A DNA stretch of 64,000 nucleotides from Pictodentalium vernedei (Eukaryota > Mollusca > Scaphopoda > Dentaliida > Dentaliidae), in the NCBI GenBank assembly GCA_031216915.1, contig CM062290.1, positions 386,800,718 to 386,864,717 of the forward strand. The letters run 5' to 3'. Under the pieces are notes generated by a model, which was given only the letters and a program-made list of their open reading frames with translations, had not been told where the DNA came from and made no database searches. Shown here one piece after another: positions 30,713-44,420 of the stretch; positions within the stretch are counted from its first letter, which is position 1; every line of letters begins with the position of its first letter. The position numbers were made by a program, and so were the translations under genes.

Positions 30713-33700
30713 GTTTGGCCCTTCATCAGTTAACATCTGACTGATCTTTGTGCTTATAAATCTCAGTTTAAATGATGCCAGACACATAAATATTAGTGAA
30801 ATGGTGATTCTAAGGAGGATAGAGAAGGAGGAGAGGAAAAGAGGGTGTGACAGAATATTATCAGGGCTGTAACTTAAAATTTTTTAATGAAATTATGTTA
30901 AGTTACCTATTTTCAAGGCAGCAGCCATTTTGTTGTCATTCTGATTATTTAGTTACACTGTTTTTTTTAAGTGTTTTCCTCTCTCCCTGTCCTTTAAGTT
31001 CCCCCTTGCTATTCTCCCATGCTTTTGGCATAGTTTTTGTAATTATTATTACTAAATTTTCTTGGGAGTTTTAGCTGAATAACAGAATGAATTCTGTTCT
31101 TTCCCCATGTTTACGTCTTCACCTAGGGGTGGTTAGGCGTTGTGTTCTGCATCTACCATCTGATGTTCTGCAGTTTCTTCCCTGGAAGTCTCTGTTTTGC
31201 ATCAGATAGTGTATTTTTGGTAACTGATTTCGGGCCTGGATGCCTGGAGTCTTATTTTAGTGTTTTTACACTCATTGTTTACATTTACAACAGCCCTCTG
31301 TGTGAGGGGGGGATTTCTAAAAAATAATATCTTGATATTATTTTAATCATAACTAGATACATTATTATTGTTCGTAAGTGTTGAATAAATTGTTTAAAAT
31401 ATTTTTAAAATTTTTGTCCACACTTAGGCTTGGGATCCATTGGGGCTCAACGTTACTTTTCAGAAACTTGGGCTGTTCTGAAAAAATATTTTTTCAAAAT
31501 ATTTTGATTTCAATTATTTTTTCTATATCAATGGATCATATTATTATTATGTATTTTGATTGCCAGGGGTTAGTGCGAGTACCAGGACTTGTTTTCTTTT
31601 CACATTGAAAGGATATTGATCAATTGTTTTAAGAGGAAGTCTTCCTCTGACTATATTATCATTCTATATGTGGTCAGTGTACTCGCATTAACTCCTGTTC
31701 TGTATCGTATGATTTCGATGACAATATGGGAAGCGTATGTCACGGTATGTTGTTGGGGATTTGGACACTCCGGTCCTTTCCCCGCAGAGTCACTCTACTT
31801 TATCAATTTCTATTTCAGACGATCAAGATTAGGGTGATGTATCTGTGATGTCTTCCAACAGTGTGCCTCCGTCGTCACAATTAATGAAGGGCTAGCGGAA
31901 AAGTGCTCATGTAAATACGCCAATTGCCTAAGAGGACCCTAGTAGGTTCGACGGCCTTTGACGTCCGCTAGCTCGCCCGGTGTAGCGTCCATTCACCGAA
32001 TGGTTCGGCAGCCGGGTTCGTCCGTTGCGGTCTAGAAGGAATTTTGGGGTGATGCGAGCACTATAAACTAACCTAATGCACACCCAGTGACGGTGGATCG
32101 GAGGGAGAACGCAGGAAGCCTTTTAGTCCGGTTCATAGCTCGTTCCGGCCCATCCGGACGGCAAGCGAGAGAGGCCCCTCTCTCGTTCAACAACATCTGG
32201 CCCCAGATGTTGTGGTACAAAATGTGTCGTAAGCGGAGCATACGTCCGTCGCTCGGGACGCTCCGTTGTATAGGCAGTCCGCTGAGACTGCTAAGGCTTC
32301 CTCTTCTCGTCAGCGCACACGACCGCACCTTGGCTGCGTGACCGCCGATATATTACCAGCTTCGCCGATCAAGGATTCTTCGGCGACCAGGTCACACCAT
32401 CCGGTAGCCAGGGACACGAGGCCTGCAGACTCCGGACGTTCGCATAGGAAGTGTGCGGGAGTCAACGTACACGGAGCTTTCAGCGGCAATGCATCGTAAG
32501 ACCGCTACTGCACAGGCCTCGGGAACGGACGTGCTTTCCTTAATAGCACAGTTTATCGCAGCATCCCAGCATCAACTGAATCTGTCGCATATATTTTATC
32601 CGACGATGCTGGGTCGGGACGCTGCGCGGAAGCGGGTACGGACGTCCGAAAGTTTCATCCGGTCCGGCGGGATCTCGAAAGGGATTCGGAGGATTTCGAG
32701 CTTTCCCTTTCGGAACAACATATGCTGTTGTGTATGTCATCTGACTTGGTCTTCTACAGCTTCTTTCGTCGGACCAGAATGCTGCGATGCCGGATAAGAA
32801 ACTGATAGCGTCGGTGGACTTAGAAATTTTTGGTTCGGTTCAGGGACATCGTCCCTCAGTTCCGACATAGTCCAATAATATCACACAAACTTTTGAATTA
32901 TTGAACGACGCTATATATATTATTATTTTATGCTTGCTAACCAAGCATTTCTAGTTTCTTGTTCGAAGAGTTATGGAGATGTCTTTCAAAAGTGTGCCTC
33001 TGTCGTCATAGTTAATGAAGAGTTAGCGGCAATAAGTGCTCATGGAATATGTCTATCGCCTACGGAGTGACATTCGCTAGCTCACCCGGTGTAGCGTACA
33101 TTCATCGAATGGTTCGGCTGCCGGGTTTGTCCGTTGCGGTCTAGGAAGGAGATTTGGGTGATGCGAGCACTTTAATTACTTTAGTACTCACCCAGTGACG
33201 GCAGATTGAGGACAGATCGGAGGAAGCCTGTTAGTCCGGTTCCTGGCTTGTCCAGGTCCGTCCGGGCTGTGAGCGAGAGAGGTCCCTCTCTCGCCCAACA
33301 ACATAGGGGACCGCATGTTGTGGTTCAGATATTTTACGTTTGGAGCATATGTCCGTTGGTCGGGACACTCCGTTATATTGACAGTCCGAGAGACAGTCTT
33401 TAATGCTTCCTCATCCTCACAGCAGGGCACACGACCGCACATTGGCTACGTGACCTCGAGTATCCGATCAGTTTTGGCATTCAGTGATTCCACGGCGAAT
33501 AGGTCGCGCCATCCGGTAGCCAAGGGACATGAGGCCTATACACTCCGTTCGCTAGCATATTGGTAGTATGCACGGGGTAACGATCACGGAGCTTCCAGCG
33601 GCAATGCATCGTAAGACCGCTTCTCCTCAGGCCTCAGTGATGGACGTGCTATCCGAGTTAGCACAGTTGTTTCGCAGCATCCCAGCAATTGACAGTTTCT

Positions 33701-34536
33701 CGGTCGAAATAGGAATTATCCGACGGCGCTGGGTCGGTGCGGTCCGCGGTTGCATCAGGTACGGACGACCGAACGCTTTATAGGGTCCGACAGGATGGCG
33801 AAAGGGATTCGAAAGATTTCGAGTTTTCCCTTTAGTAGTATCGGAAGATGCCTTCATATCTTCTGGCATTATCTTCCAGTGATTATTATTTCGGACTTCA
33901 TTGCTGCGATCTTGGATAAGAGACTTATAGCGTCATTGGACTCGGATTTTTCGATCGGTTCGGGGACATTGTCCCTGACTTACCGACGCAGTCCAATATT
34001 GTCATTACAACATGTGTTTTATTTTTCGACGCTATATATATATATACAAGCCTGCTACTAAGCATGATAGTTTAGTTTCTTGTCCGCGTTGCTCATTTCT
34101 GCCATTTTATCATTTATACAAATAGTTTATTTTGGCAGAGCAGGGCATACCGAGAGTTCATATGCGTCTAGACGGTGTGATTAAAAACTGCATATATTCT
34201 TTTTCGCCGTTTATGTCTTTTCCAATTTCAATGTTGGGAACGACATTATGTATAGTAGACTTAACTTAGACGCTTTATTATACGTAATCCGCCTTACTGA
34301 GGCGTTATCATTACGTCTTCAAGAAAAGATTTACGGGATATTATTCTCAATGTAATTTCTTTTGAGGGCAGTAGTTTGTTCACGTATAACTCCGCCCTTC
34401 AGTGGCTGATTGGAGTTAGTTAGACGTGACGCAGCCCTAGCTACATCCACACGCGTGGATAGTAAGGTTAAGAACTCTCTCAGAGTCGCTTCGTTCTCGG
34501 AGGAGCTTCTCTTCGACGGCAACTTTTCGGCAATCC

Positions 34537-36450
34537 ATGAATTGCTCGATTTATACGTTCTCTTGGCTATCTAGTGTTACAAGAGATTCAGACTGGGGCA
34601 AACATTCGGTGGTTGACTCAGAGAGTGCCGCCGCAGTTGCCGGACCCGAGTGTGGCTGTTATGACGGTTGCCAGTCAAACAGATTGGGATATAATACTGA
34701 TCCCTACGGATTCGAAGTGCCAGGGTCTTTGGGTTCCGCAGTCTTTTAGCAATCAGTTTAACTTCCGCGGAATAATGTTTTTTAGGCTTGCTTTATGTCA
34801 TTACATGAACATTATTCAGAAACGCATGCCCAAATTCCTGTCCTTTAATTCGACAGTAGTGGCGTATCTCCGGAACCAGGGAGGCACTCTTTCGTTTCCG
34901 TTATTCAATTTAATGGAAAGAATCCGTCTGTTGGTTATAGTACACCAAGTTCAGTTTTGGTCCGTCATATTCCGGGTCGTCTGATTGTTTTATCGGACTC
35001 CCGTTCTCTTACGGGTCGCTTGTTGCTGTCAGAATGGACTCTCAACAAACAAGTATTCAATCAGATTTGCTATCTATGGGAGCGCCCAATGATGATTTAT
35101 TTATGACACAGCTTGCTAATCAATTGCAGACGTATGTGTTGGCTTGTCCAGATCTCTGAGCTAATATTGTTAACGCTCTATTGATCTATAGGACGGAATG
35201 ATAGGATACGCGTATCCTCCGGCGCTGTTGTTTTAGCAGGTATTGCTAAGATAAACAACCACAATACATTTCTGTTGATAGCATCTCTATCTTCACAGAG
35301 ATCATGAGTAATTTACTCTCTTGTCTACTGTGGGTCTTAATGTGAAATCTTCCTCTATGTGAGGATCTTTTTCACTGGGTAAATCGTGTCATCTTTATCA
35401 CAACCAGCAAGGTCGCAACCTTCATGTATTCCGTTGTGTGGTCCGTATTGCATTGTAAGCACTGTACTGGACGAGCTTTGGATGCGATTTCTTACTATAG
35501 GAGATCCTCTTCTTCGCTATTCTATGCGGCTAAAGTGGAGGCTCTTCCGTCGTGGTGTAGGGATCATTATGTTCATATTGTTGATCCCTCCATACTACTC
35601 ATTGCTTTTTTTTAGTATACTTGTTTCACAAGATCTACTGCAGCCTGTTATTATTTAGGTTATAGGTTTATGTTACCTCATACCTATGCACTCTACGATA
35701 GTTTACAATTGAGTCTTTTGTCTCTTTATCTAAGTCAGTTAGTAACTTTTTGATAAATAGACTTAGAATCTTTAGATTAAATTCCTATACGGATTTTAAC
35801 TTCGGTTCTTATTTAGCTAAGTAATCATTTGAGCCTCTGGAAACAGTAGTTTTCAAATTCTGACCTTTTAGACAGTAATTCTGTTGGTTTCTCTTTTACT
35901 GTAGAGTCAGTGAGTTTCATGCACTATCGATGGATGATTTTCACTTTCATAGTTTCGGAATCAATACTTCCGTTACTATTTAGGTTGGATTGTTGCATAA
36001 GAGTTAGGCTCCTATTATCCGGAACCTATTATTTTAAGGTCCTTCCGTCTTCGTATGGGCATAGGCCTTTACTCTTTCCGGGTACAGTTTATGTATTTAT
36101 AAACAGATATCTGTTTATTACAAAGGGCGTAAGCTTCTTCTGTCTTTGATGTCTAGTAGAAGGACGTTACGCTCCATTTTATTGTTAATGGATTCTATTA
36201 ACTATCGGTACTGCTTATGGTATATCATTGACTTAGCAGTTGTGCTTAAGATTTCGGCTCATGAAGTAAGAGTTCTTCTACTTCTTGGGCTTACATTAAT
36301 AGTGTCGCTATTATAGATTTTTGAAGGCCGCTCATTGCGCTCAGCCATCCACATTCATGAATTTTATCTTAGAAATATCGAGTCCATTTCTGGAGGCCTC
36401 TATTGTTAGGTCTATTATCTACTGCTCAGAATGTCATTCACTTAACAGTT
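34537..36450 (+). pseudogene. Decayed RNase H and tyrosine recombinase, element 2
   Basis: It aligns with element 1 from about 1040 to 3000. RNase H traces (MTVASQTDWD, FNSTVVAYLRNQGG) and recombinase traces (YCIVSTVLDELW, ISAHEVR equivalents) are broken by stops and indels. Sequence matching element 1 before about 1040, including the RT palm, is absent. Catalysis is not possible from this copy. Confidence 0.85.
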
Positions 36451-37032
36451 GCTACTATAGCTAGGTAGGCTGTCTGTTTCGGCAGTGTCTCCGTTCGGCT
36501 GCCCTCTTCGCTCTGGGCTATTTGACCCAGGGCAAGAAAAAGGGGGGGGGGGGGAGGGTGTTCCCTTAGGTCACCTATTTTACTATGAAAACAAGGGGAT
36601 ACCTCCTCCGGAGTTAGTAATTCTGAGCTGTTATTGGGATGGTTGTTTAGTGAGAAGTTTAGGTTTTTAAAATTCATTCAAGTCTTAGTTTTTAAAGTAT
36701 AGCTTTTGAATATTGCATATGTCAACGGACATGATTATGCAATCCTCAGACACTTTTAGGAGTATAAGAGTCTCTATTCTCTAGACTTACTTTATTTATT
36801 GGCTTACTTTAAAAATTATTAGTATAAGGATTATATTGGATATTAATAGAGTACATGGATGTATGAAGCTCAATTTTGGAAGGTGTTGTATCTTTCTAAT
36901 TTATCATAAATAAGAAAGATACATGTAAAGCCTATTACTTCTTTTTCCCTACAGGGGATGACTCTATTTTATTTTATTGAGCGTATTCCATTTTGCTCTA
37001 TGTCCTTGGCCCTCCAGCCTTTTTACTATTCA

Positions 37033-37119
37033 GCTATGTCTGGGTCATTGGTACAGTATAAAAATGTTAAAAAATTTATAGTAATTTATATATTTTTTAT
37101 ACTTACCAATGACCCAGAC
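37033..37119. repeat. Internal complementary region, element 2
   Basis: Reverse complements of the left and right termini, joined at GTT, flanked by GTCTGGGTCATTGGTA and its inverse. Confidence 0.92.
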
Positions 37120-37191
37120 GGGGATGGCCCTCCCAGGAGTTGGGAACTCTTGCCTCCCCGCTGAGTACATAGCGCTTCCAGGCACTGGTTA

Positions 37192-37420
37192 TTAGAATGA
37201 TTAATGGCGCCAATTTCGGAACGTCCTTGACACTGCGCATGCGCAGTGGGGGCGAAGTGTGGAGGGCCTTTCAGGACATGTTTTCTTTAGTTTTAGATGC
37301 AAATTTTGGGGATTGGGGGGCAAAATTTGTGTTTGGCCCTATATTTTAAGAGTTAGCACCAGCTATGTCTGGGTCATTGGTAAGTATAAAAAATATATAA
37401 ATTACTATAAATTTTTTAAC
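37192..37420. repeat. Right ITR, DIRS element 2
   Basis: Inverted copy of the left ITR with about 30 extra A/T bases at the end. It matches the half copy's left ITR (26999) slightly better than element 2's own left ITR at CCCCCACTG and TTTGCCCCCC. Confidence 0.92.
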
Positions 37421-37642
37421 TTTTTCATCAAACTTTTCTTGGCTTCTACACAAGGGATTGATTTTATATTTCATCTGGAGCCTGATAATGATCAGTTGTA
37501 TCGTGTATGCAATTTTCAGATCTGCCATGCAGCCACTTCCTGTTTGCCGATTCAATTGCATGCAGCGACGCAGGTCCAGACCCGTTATTGGTCTTGGCTT
37601 GTTGCAAGTGTCGTCTGCTTTTCGTGTTAGGTAAAGGGTTTA

Positions 37643-38389
37643 CATGGTTCCACTGTACCACTAAAAGGGCAAAGAAAAGATAATTTCATGGAGATTTACA
37701 AAGCTGCAGTGCAGTTATTCCCAAATAAAAATGATAAGTTGTAATAACAGCCTGTTAAGCATCCACTGACCTGTCGCCAGTTCCCACATTTTTTAAGCAA
37801 ATGACTTATGACAGTTAATAAACTGTTTGATTTTAAAATAATCAGATAAACCATTTCAATAGACTCGGCCTACAGTTAAAACTAGAAGTCTTGTCATGAA
37901 ATGCGCACAAATAGCATGTCAATCTACGTGTTAATCTATGCGTTATGACCATATTAAGGCTATCAAACTCTGTACGTATGGTCTGTGCAAAAGCAATGTT
38001 TCAGCCAATGGACCTCTGGCTAACCCGGAGGTCCATTGACAGAAACATTGCATGTGTTTGCTATGAGTAACTAGGAGAACCTGCCATGTTTGGATGGCAT
38101 CCACTCACCTGTCAGCAGTTCTCACATTTTTAAGCAAATGACTTTTGACTGTTAATAAACTGTTGGATGTTAAAATAATCAGATCAACCATTTCATTAGA
38201 CTAAGCCTATTAGTTTCCTAAACATTTAACTAATAAGATCATTTACTGCATCAAGGTTTGCCACTTTCTACTCTCAGTAGTCAAAGACTAGAGCTTTAAT
38301 TCTTTGCATTCTGCTGAGAGATATTCCTGCCCATCTCAGAATTTCTATTGACACTGAAATGAGCATAATTCGGGCCTGTTTAATCAAAT
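37643..38389. repeat. Direct repeats flanking a hairpin
   Basis: About 120 bases at 37757-37873 (CATCCACTGACCTGTC...) recur at 38096-38212. Between them is a hairpin at 37993-38051 (CAATGGACCTC and complement). The family is unknown. Confidence 0.65.
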
Positions 38390-40279
38390 ATTTTTATACT
38401 GTACCAATGACCCAGACATAGCTGGTGCTAACTCTTAAAATATAGGGCCAAACACAAATTTTGCCCCCCAATCCCCAAAATTTGCATCTAAAACTAAAGA
38501 AAACATGTCCAGAGAGGCCCTCCACACCTCGCCCCCACTGCGCATGCGCAGTGTCAAGGACGTTCCGAAATTGGCGCCATTTATTATTCTAAGTTTGGCC
38601 CTTCATCAGTTAACATCTGACTGATCTTTGTGCTTTTAAATCTCAGTTTAAATGATGCCAGACAAATAAATATTAGTGAAATGGTGATTCTAAGGAGGAT
38701 AGAAAAGGAGGAGAGGAAAAGAATGTGTGACAGAATATTATCAGGGCTGTAACTTAAAATTTTTTAATGAAATTATGTTAAGTTACCTATTTTCAAGGCA
38801 GCAGCCATTTTGTTGTCATTCTGATTATTTAGTTACACTGTTTTTACAAGTGTTTTTCCTCTCTCCCTGTCCTTTAAGTTCCCCCTTGCTATTCTCCCAT
38901 GCTTTTGGCATAATTTCTGTAATTATTATTACTAAAATTTCTTGGGAGTTTAGCTGAATAACAGAATGAATTCTGTTCTTTCCCCATGTTTACGTCTTCA
39001 CCTACGGGTGGTTAGGCGTTGTGTTCTGCATCTACCATCTGATGTTCTGCAGTTTCTTCCCTGGAAGTCTCTGTTTTGCATCAGATGGTGTATTTTTGGT
39101 AACTGATTTCGGGCCTGGGTGCCTGGAGTCTTATTTTAGTGTTTTTACACTCATTGTTTACATTTACAACAGCCCTCTGTGTGAGGGGGGGATTTCTAAA
39201 TAATAATATCTTTATGTTATTTCAATCATTACTAGATACATTATTATTGTTCGTAAGTGTTGAATAAATTGTTTAAAATATTTTTAAAATTTTTGTCCAC
39301 ACTTAGGCTTGGGATCCATTGGGGCTCAACGTTACTTTTCAGAAACTTGGGCTGTTCTGAAAAAATATTTTTTCAAAATATTTTGATTTCAATTATTTTT
39401 TCTATATTAATGGATCATATTATTATTATGTATTTTGATTGCCAGGGGTTAGTGCGAGTACCAGGACTTGTTTTCTTTTCACATTGAAAGGATATTGATC
39501 TATTGTTTTAAGAGGAAGTCTTCCTCTGACCTTATTATCATTCTATATGTGGTCAGTGTTCTCGCATTAACTCCGGTTCTGTATCGTATGATTTCGATGA
39601 CAATATGGGAAGCGTATGTCACGGTATGTTGTTGGGGATTTGGACACTCCGGTCCTTTCCCCGCAGGGTCACTCTACTTTATCAATTTCTATTTCAGACG
39701 ATCAAGATTAGGGTGATGTATCTGTGATGTCTTCCAACAGTGTGCCTCCGTCGTCACAATTAATGAAGGGCTAGCGGAAAAGTGCTCATGTAATACGCCA
39801 ATTGCCTAAGAGGACCCTAGTAGGTTCGACGGCCTTTGACGTCCGCTAGCTCGCCCGGTGTAGCGTCCACTCACCGAATGGTTCGGCAGCCGGGTTCGTC
39901 CGTTGCGGTCTAGAAGGAATTTTGGGGTGATGCGAGCACTATAAAATTAACTTAATGCACACCCAGTGACGGCGGATCGGAGGGAGAACGGAGGAAGCCT
40001 TTTAGTCCGGTTCATAGCTCGTTCCGGTCCATCCGGACGGCAAGCGAGAGAGGCCCCTCTCTCGTTCAACAACATCTGGCCCCAGATGTTGTGGTACAAA
40101 TGTGTCGTTAGCGGAGCATACGTCCGTCGCTCGGGACGCTCCGTTGTATAGGCAGTCCGCTGAGACTGCTAAGGCTTCCTCTTCTCGTCAGCGCACACGA
40201 CCGCACCTTGGCTGCGTGACCGCCGATATATTACCAGCTTCGCCGATCAGGGATTCTTCGGCGACCAGGTCACACCATC

Positions 40280-40530
40280 CGGCAGCCAGGGATTCGAGAC
40301 CGATGGACTCCGGACGTTCGCATAGGAAAAGTATGCGGGAGCCATCTGATGCGGAGCTGCCCTCGGCGAAGCAGCGATAGACTGCGCCTCCGCAGGTCTC
40401 GACGCCGGACATTCTTGTGCACATAGCACAGCTTATCGCAGCATCCCAGCAGCCGACAGAAACGGTGTCGGATCGAGAATTATCCGACAGCGCTGGGTCG
40501 GTAGCCGGGGACTCGAGGTCTGCAGACTCC
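40280..40530 (+). repeat. Extra gag-region repeat unit, found only in element 3
   Basis: GACTCCGGACGTTCGCATAG occurs twice, with about 230 extra bases between the copies (GCAGCATCCCAGCAGCCGAC, GACAGCGCTGGGTCGG) that resemble neighbouring gag sequence. Not in the half copy or element 2. Confidence 0.7.
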
Positions 40531-42509
40531 GGACGTTCGCATAGGAAGTATGCGGGAGTCAACGTACACGGAGCTTCCAGCGGCAATGCATCGTAAGTCC
40601 GCTGCTGCACAGGCCTCGGGAACGAACGTGCTTTCCTTAATAGCACAGTTTATCGCAGCATCCCAGCATCAACTGAATCTGTCGCATATATTTTATCCGA
40701 CGATGCTGGGTCGGGACGCTCCGCGGAAGCGGGTACGGACGTCCGAAAGTTTCATCCGGTCCGACGGGATACCGAAAGGGATTCGGTGGATTTCAAGCTT
40801 TCCCTTTCGGAACAACATATGCTGCGATGCCGGATAAGAAACTGATAGCGTCGGTGGACTTAGAAATTTTTGGTTCGGTTCAGGGACATCGTCCCTCAGT
40901 TCCGACATAGTCCAATAATGTCACACAAACTTTCGAATTATTGAACGACGCTATATATATTATTATTTTATGCTTGCTATCCAAGCATTTCTGGTTTCTT
41001 GTTCGAAGAGTTATGGAGATGTCTTTCAAAAGTGTGCCTCTGTCGTCATAGTTAATGAAGAGTTAGCGGCAATAAGTGCTCATGGAATATGTCTATCGCT
41101 TACGGAGTGACATTCGCTAGCTCACCCGGTGTAGCGTACATTCATCGAATGGTTCGGCTGCCGGGTTCGTCCGTTGCGGTCTAGGAAGGAGATTTGGGTG
41201 ATGCGAGCACTTTAATTACTTTAGTACTCACCCAGTGACGGCAGATTGAGGACAGATCGGAGGAAGCCAACAACATAGGGGACCGCATGTTGTGGTTCAG
41301 ATATTTTACATTCGGAGCATATGTCCGTTGCTCGGGACGCTCCGTTATATTGACAGTCCGAGAGACTGTCTTTAATGCTTCCTCATCCTCACAGCAGGGC
41401 ACACGACCGCACATTGGCTACGTGACCTCGAATATCCGATCAGTTTCGGCATTCAGTGATTCCACAGCGAATAGGTCGCGCCATCCGGTAGCCAAGGGAC
41501 ACGAGGCCTATACAATCCGTTCGCTCGCATATTGGAAGTATGCACGGGGTAACGATCTCGGAGCTTCCTGCGGCAATGCATCGTAAGACCGCTGCTCCTC
41601 AGGCCTCAGTGACGGACGTGCTATCCGAGTTAGCACAGTTGTTTCGCAGCATCCCAGCAATTGACGGTTTCTCGGTCGAATCAGGAATTATCCGACGGCG
41701 CTGGGTCGGTGCGGTCCGCGGTTGCATCAAGCTACGGACGACCGAACGCTTTATAGGGTCCGACAGGATGGCGAAAGGGATTCGAAAGATTTCGAGTTTT
41801 CCCTTTAGTAGTATCGGAAGATGCCTTTCATATCTTCTGGCATTTCTTCCAGTGATTATTTTTCGGACTTCATTGCTGCGATCTTGGATAAGAGACTTAT
41901 AGCGTCATTGGACTCGGATTTTTCGATCGGTACAGGGACTTTGTCCCTGACTTACCGACGCAGTCCAATATTGTCATTACAACATGTGTTTTATTTTTCG
42001 ACGCTATATATTTATATATATACAAGACGGCTACTAAGCATGATAGTTTAGTTTCTTGTCCGCGTGGCTCATTTCTGCCATTTTATCTTTTTACATATAG
42101 TTTATTTTGGCAGAGCAGGGCATACCGAGAGTTCATATGCGTCTAGACGGTGTGATTAAAGACTGCATATATTCTTTTTCACCGTTTATGTCTTTTCCAA
42201 TTTCAATGTTGGGAACGACATTATGTATATTAGACTTAACTTAGACGCTTTATTATACGTAATCCGCCTTACTGAGGCGTTATCATTACGTCTTCAAGAA
42301 AAGATTTACGGGATATTATTCTCAATGTAATTTCTTTTGAGGGCAGTAGTTTGTTCACGTATAACTCCGCCCTTCAGTGGCTGATTGGAGTTGGTTAGAC
42401 GTGAGGCAGCCCTAGCTACATCCACGCGTGGATAGTAGGTTAAGAACTCTCTCAGAGTCGCTTCGTTCTCGGAGGAGCTTCTCTTCGACGGCAACTTTCC
42501 GGCAATCCA

Positions 42510-44420
42510 TGAATTGCTTGATTTATACATTCTCTTGTCTATCTAGTGTTACAAGAGATTCAGACTGGGGCAAACATTCGGTGGTTGACTCAGAGAGTGC
42601 CGCCGCAGTTGCCGGACCCGAGTGTGGCTGTTATGACGGTTGCCAGTCAAACAGATTGGGATATATACTGATCCCTACGGATTCGAAGTGCCAGGGTCTT
42701 TGGGTTCCGCAGTCTTTTAGCTATCAGTTAACTTCCGCGGAATAATGTTTTTTAGGCTTGCTTTATGTCATTGCATGAACATTATTCAGAAACGCATGCC
42801 CAAATTCCTGTCCTTTAATTCGACAGTAGTGGCGTATCTCCGGAACCAGGAAGGCACTCTTTCGTTTCCGTTATTCAATTTAATGGAAAGAATCCGTCTG
42901 TTGGTTATAGTACACCAAGTTCAGTTTTGGTCCGTCATATTCTGGGTCGTCTGATTGTTTATCGCACTCCCGTTCTCTTACGGGTCGCTTGTTGCTGTCA
43001 GAATGGACTCTCAACAAACAAGTACTCAATCAGATTTGCTATCTATGGGAGCGCCCAATGATGTTTTATTTATGACACAGTTGGCTAATCAATTGCAGAC
43101 GTATGTGTTGGCTTGTCCAGATCTCTGAGCTAATACTGTTAACGCTCTATTGATCTATAGGACAGAATGATAGGATACGCGTATCCTCCGGCGCTGTTGT
43201 TTTTAGCAGGTATTGCTAAGATAAACAACCACAATATATTTCTGTTGATAGCATCTCTATCTTCACAGAGATCATGAGTAATTTACTCTCTTGTCTACTG
43301 TGGATCTTAACGTGAAATCTTCCTCTATGTGAGGATCTTTTTTCACTGGGTAAATCGTGTCATTTTTATCACAACCAGCAAGGTCGCAACCTTCTTGTTT
43401 TCCGTTGTGTAGTCCATATTGCATTGTAAGCACTGTACTGGACGAGCTTTGGACGCGATTTCTTACTATAGGAGATCCTCTTCTTCGCTATTCTATGCGA
43501 CTAAAGTGGAGGCTCTTCCGTCGTGGTGTAGGGATCATTATGTTCATATGGTTGATCCCTCCATACTACGCATTGCTAGTTTTTAGTATACTTGTTTCAC
43601 AAGATCTACTGCAGCCTGTTGTTATTTAGGTTATAGGTTTATGTTACCTCATACCTATGCACTCTACGATAGTTTACAATTGAGTCTTTTGTCTCTTTAT
43701 CTAAGTCAGTTAGTAACTTTTTGATAAATAGACTTAGAATCTTTAGATTAAATTCCTATACGGATTTTAACTTCAGGTTCTTATTTAGCTAAGTAATCAT
43801 TTGAGCCTCTGGAAACAGTAGTTTTCAAATTCTGACCTTTTAGACAGTAATTCTGTTGGTTTCTCTTTTACTGTAGAGTCAGTGAGTTTCATGCACTATC
43901 GATGGATGATTTTCACTTTCATAGTTTCGGAATCAATACTTCCGTTACTATTTAGGTTGGATTGTTGCATAAGAGTTAGGCTCCTATTATCCGGAACCTA
44001 TTATTTTAAGGTCCTTCCGTCTTCGTATGGGCATAGGCCTTTACTCTTTCCGGGTACAGTTTATGTATTTATAAACAGATATCTGTTTATTACAAGGGCG
44101 TAAGCTTCTTCTGTCTTTGATGTCTAGTAGAAGGACGTTACGCTCCATTTTATTGTTAATGGATTCTATTAACTAGCGTACTGCTTATGGTATATCATTG
44201 GCTTAGCAGTTGTGCTTAAGATTTCGGCTCATGAAGTAAGAGTTCTTCTACTTCTTGGGCTTACATTAATAGTGTTCTATTATAGATTTTTGAAGGCTGC
44301 TCATTGCGCTCAGCCATCCATTCATGAATTTTATCTCAGAAATATCGAGTCCATTTCTGGAGGCCTCTATTGTTAGGTCTATTATCTACTGCTCAGAATG
44401 TCATTCACTTAACAGTTGCT
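42510..44420 (+). pseudogene. Decayed RNase H and tyrosine recombinase, element 3
   Basis: Nearly the same as 34537-36450, including the missing RT and most stops (for example GTCTGATTGTTT and GATCTCTGAGCTAATA). A few private indels separate the two copies. Confidence 0.85.

Larger units (their letters stand above)
30510..37420 (+). mobile_element. DIRS-type element 2 (non-autonomous, 6.9 kb)
   Basis: Complete from ATTTTTATACTG to TTTTTTAAC. Left ITR, duplicated gag remnants, RNase H and recombinase remnants, hairpin with 13 G (36542-36554), ICR and right ITR are all present. The RT region is missing and the rest has many stops. Element 3 shares the same lesions. Confidence 0.92.
26359..37642. 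mobile_element. TTAA MITE split by about 11 kb of nested insertions
   Basis: TTAACCCTTTACCTAACG at 26359, the hairpin and GTTATTCAAGAATTTC to about 26760 match one side of the 16690/59669 type. The missing end, AGTGTCGTCTGCTTTTCGTG... to AAAGGGTTTA, is at about 37603-37642. Everything between is later DNA. Confidence 0.65.
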
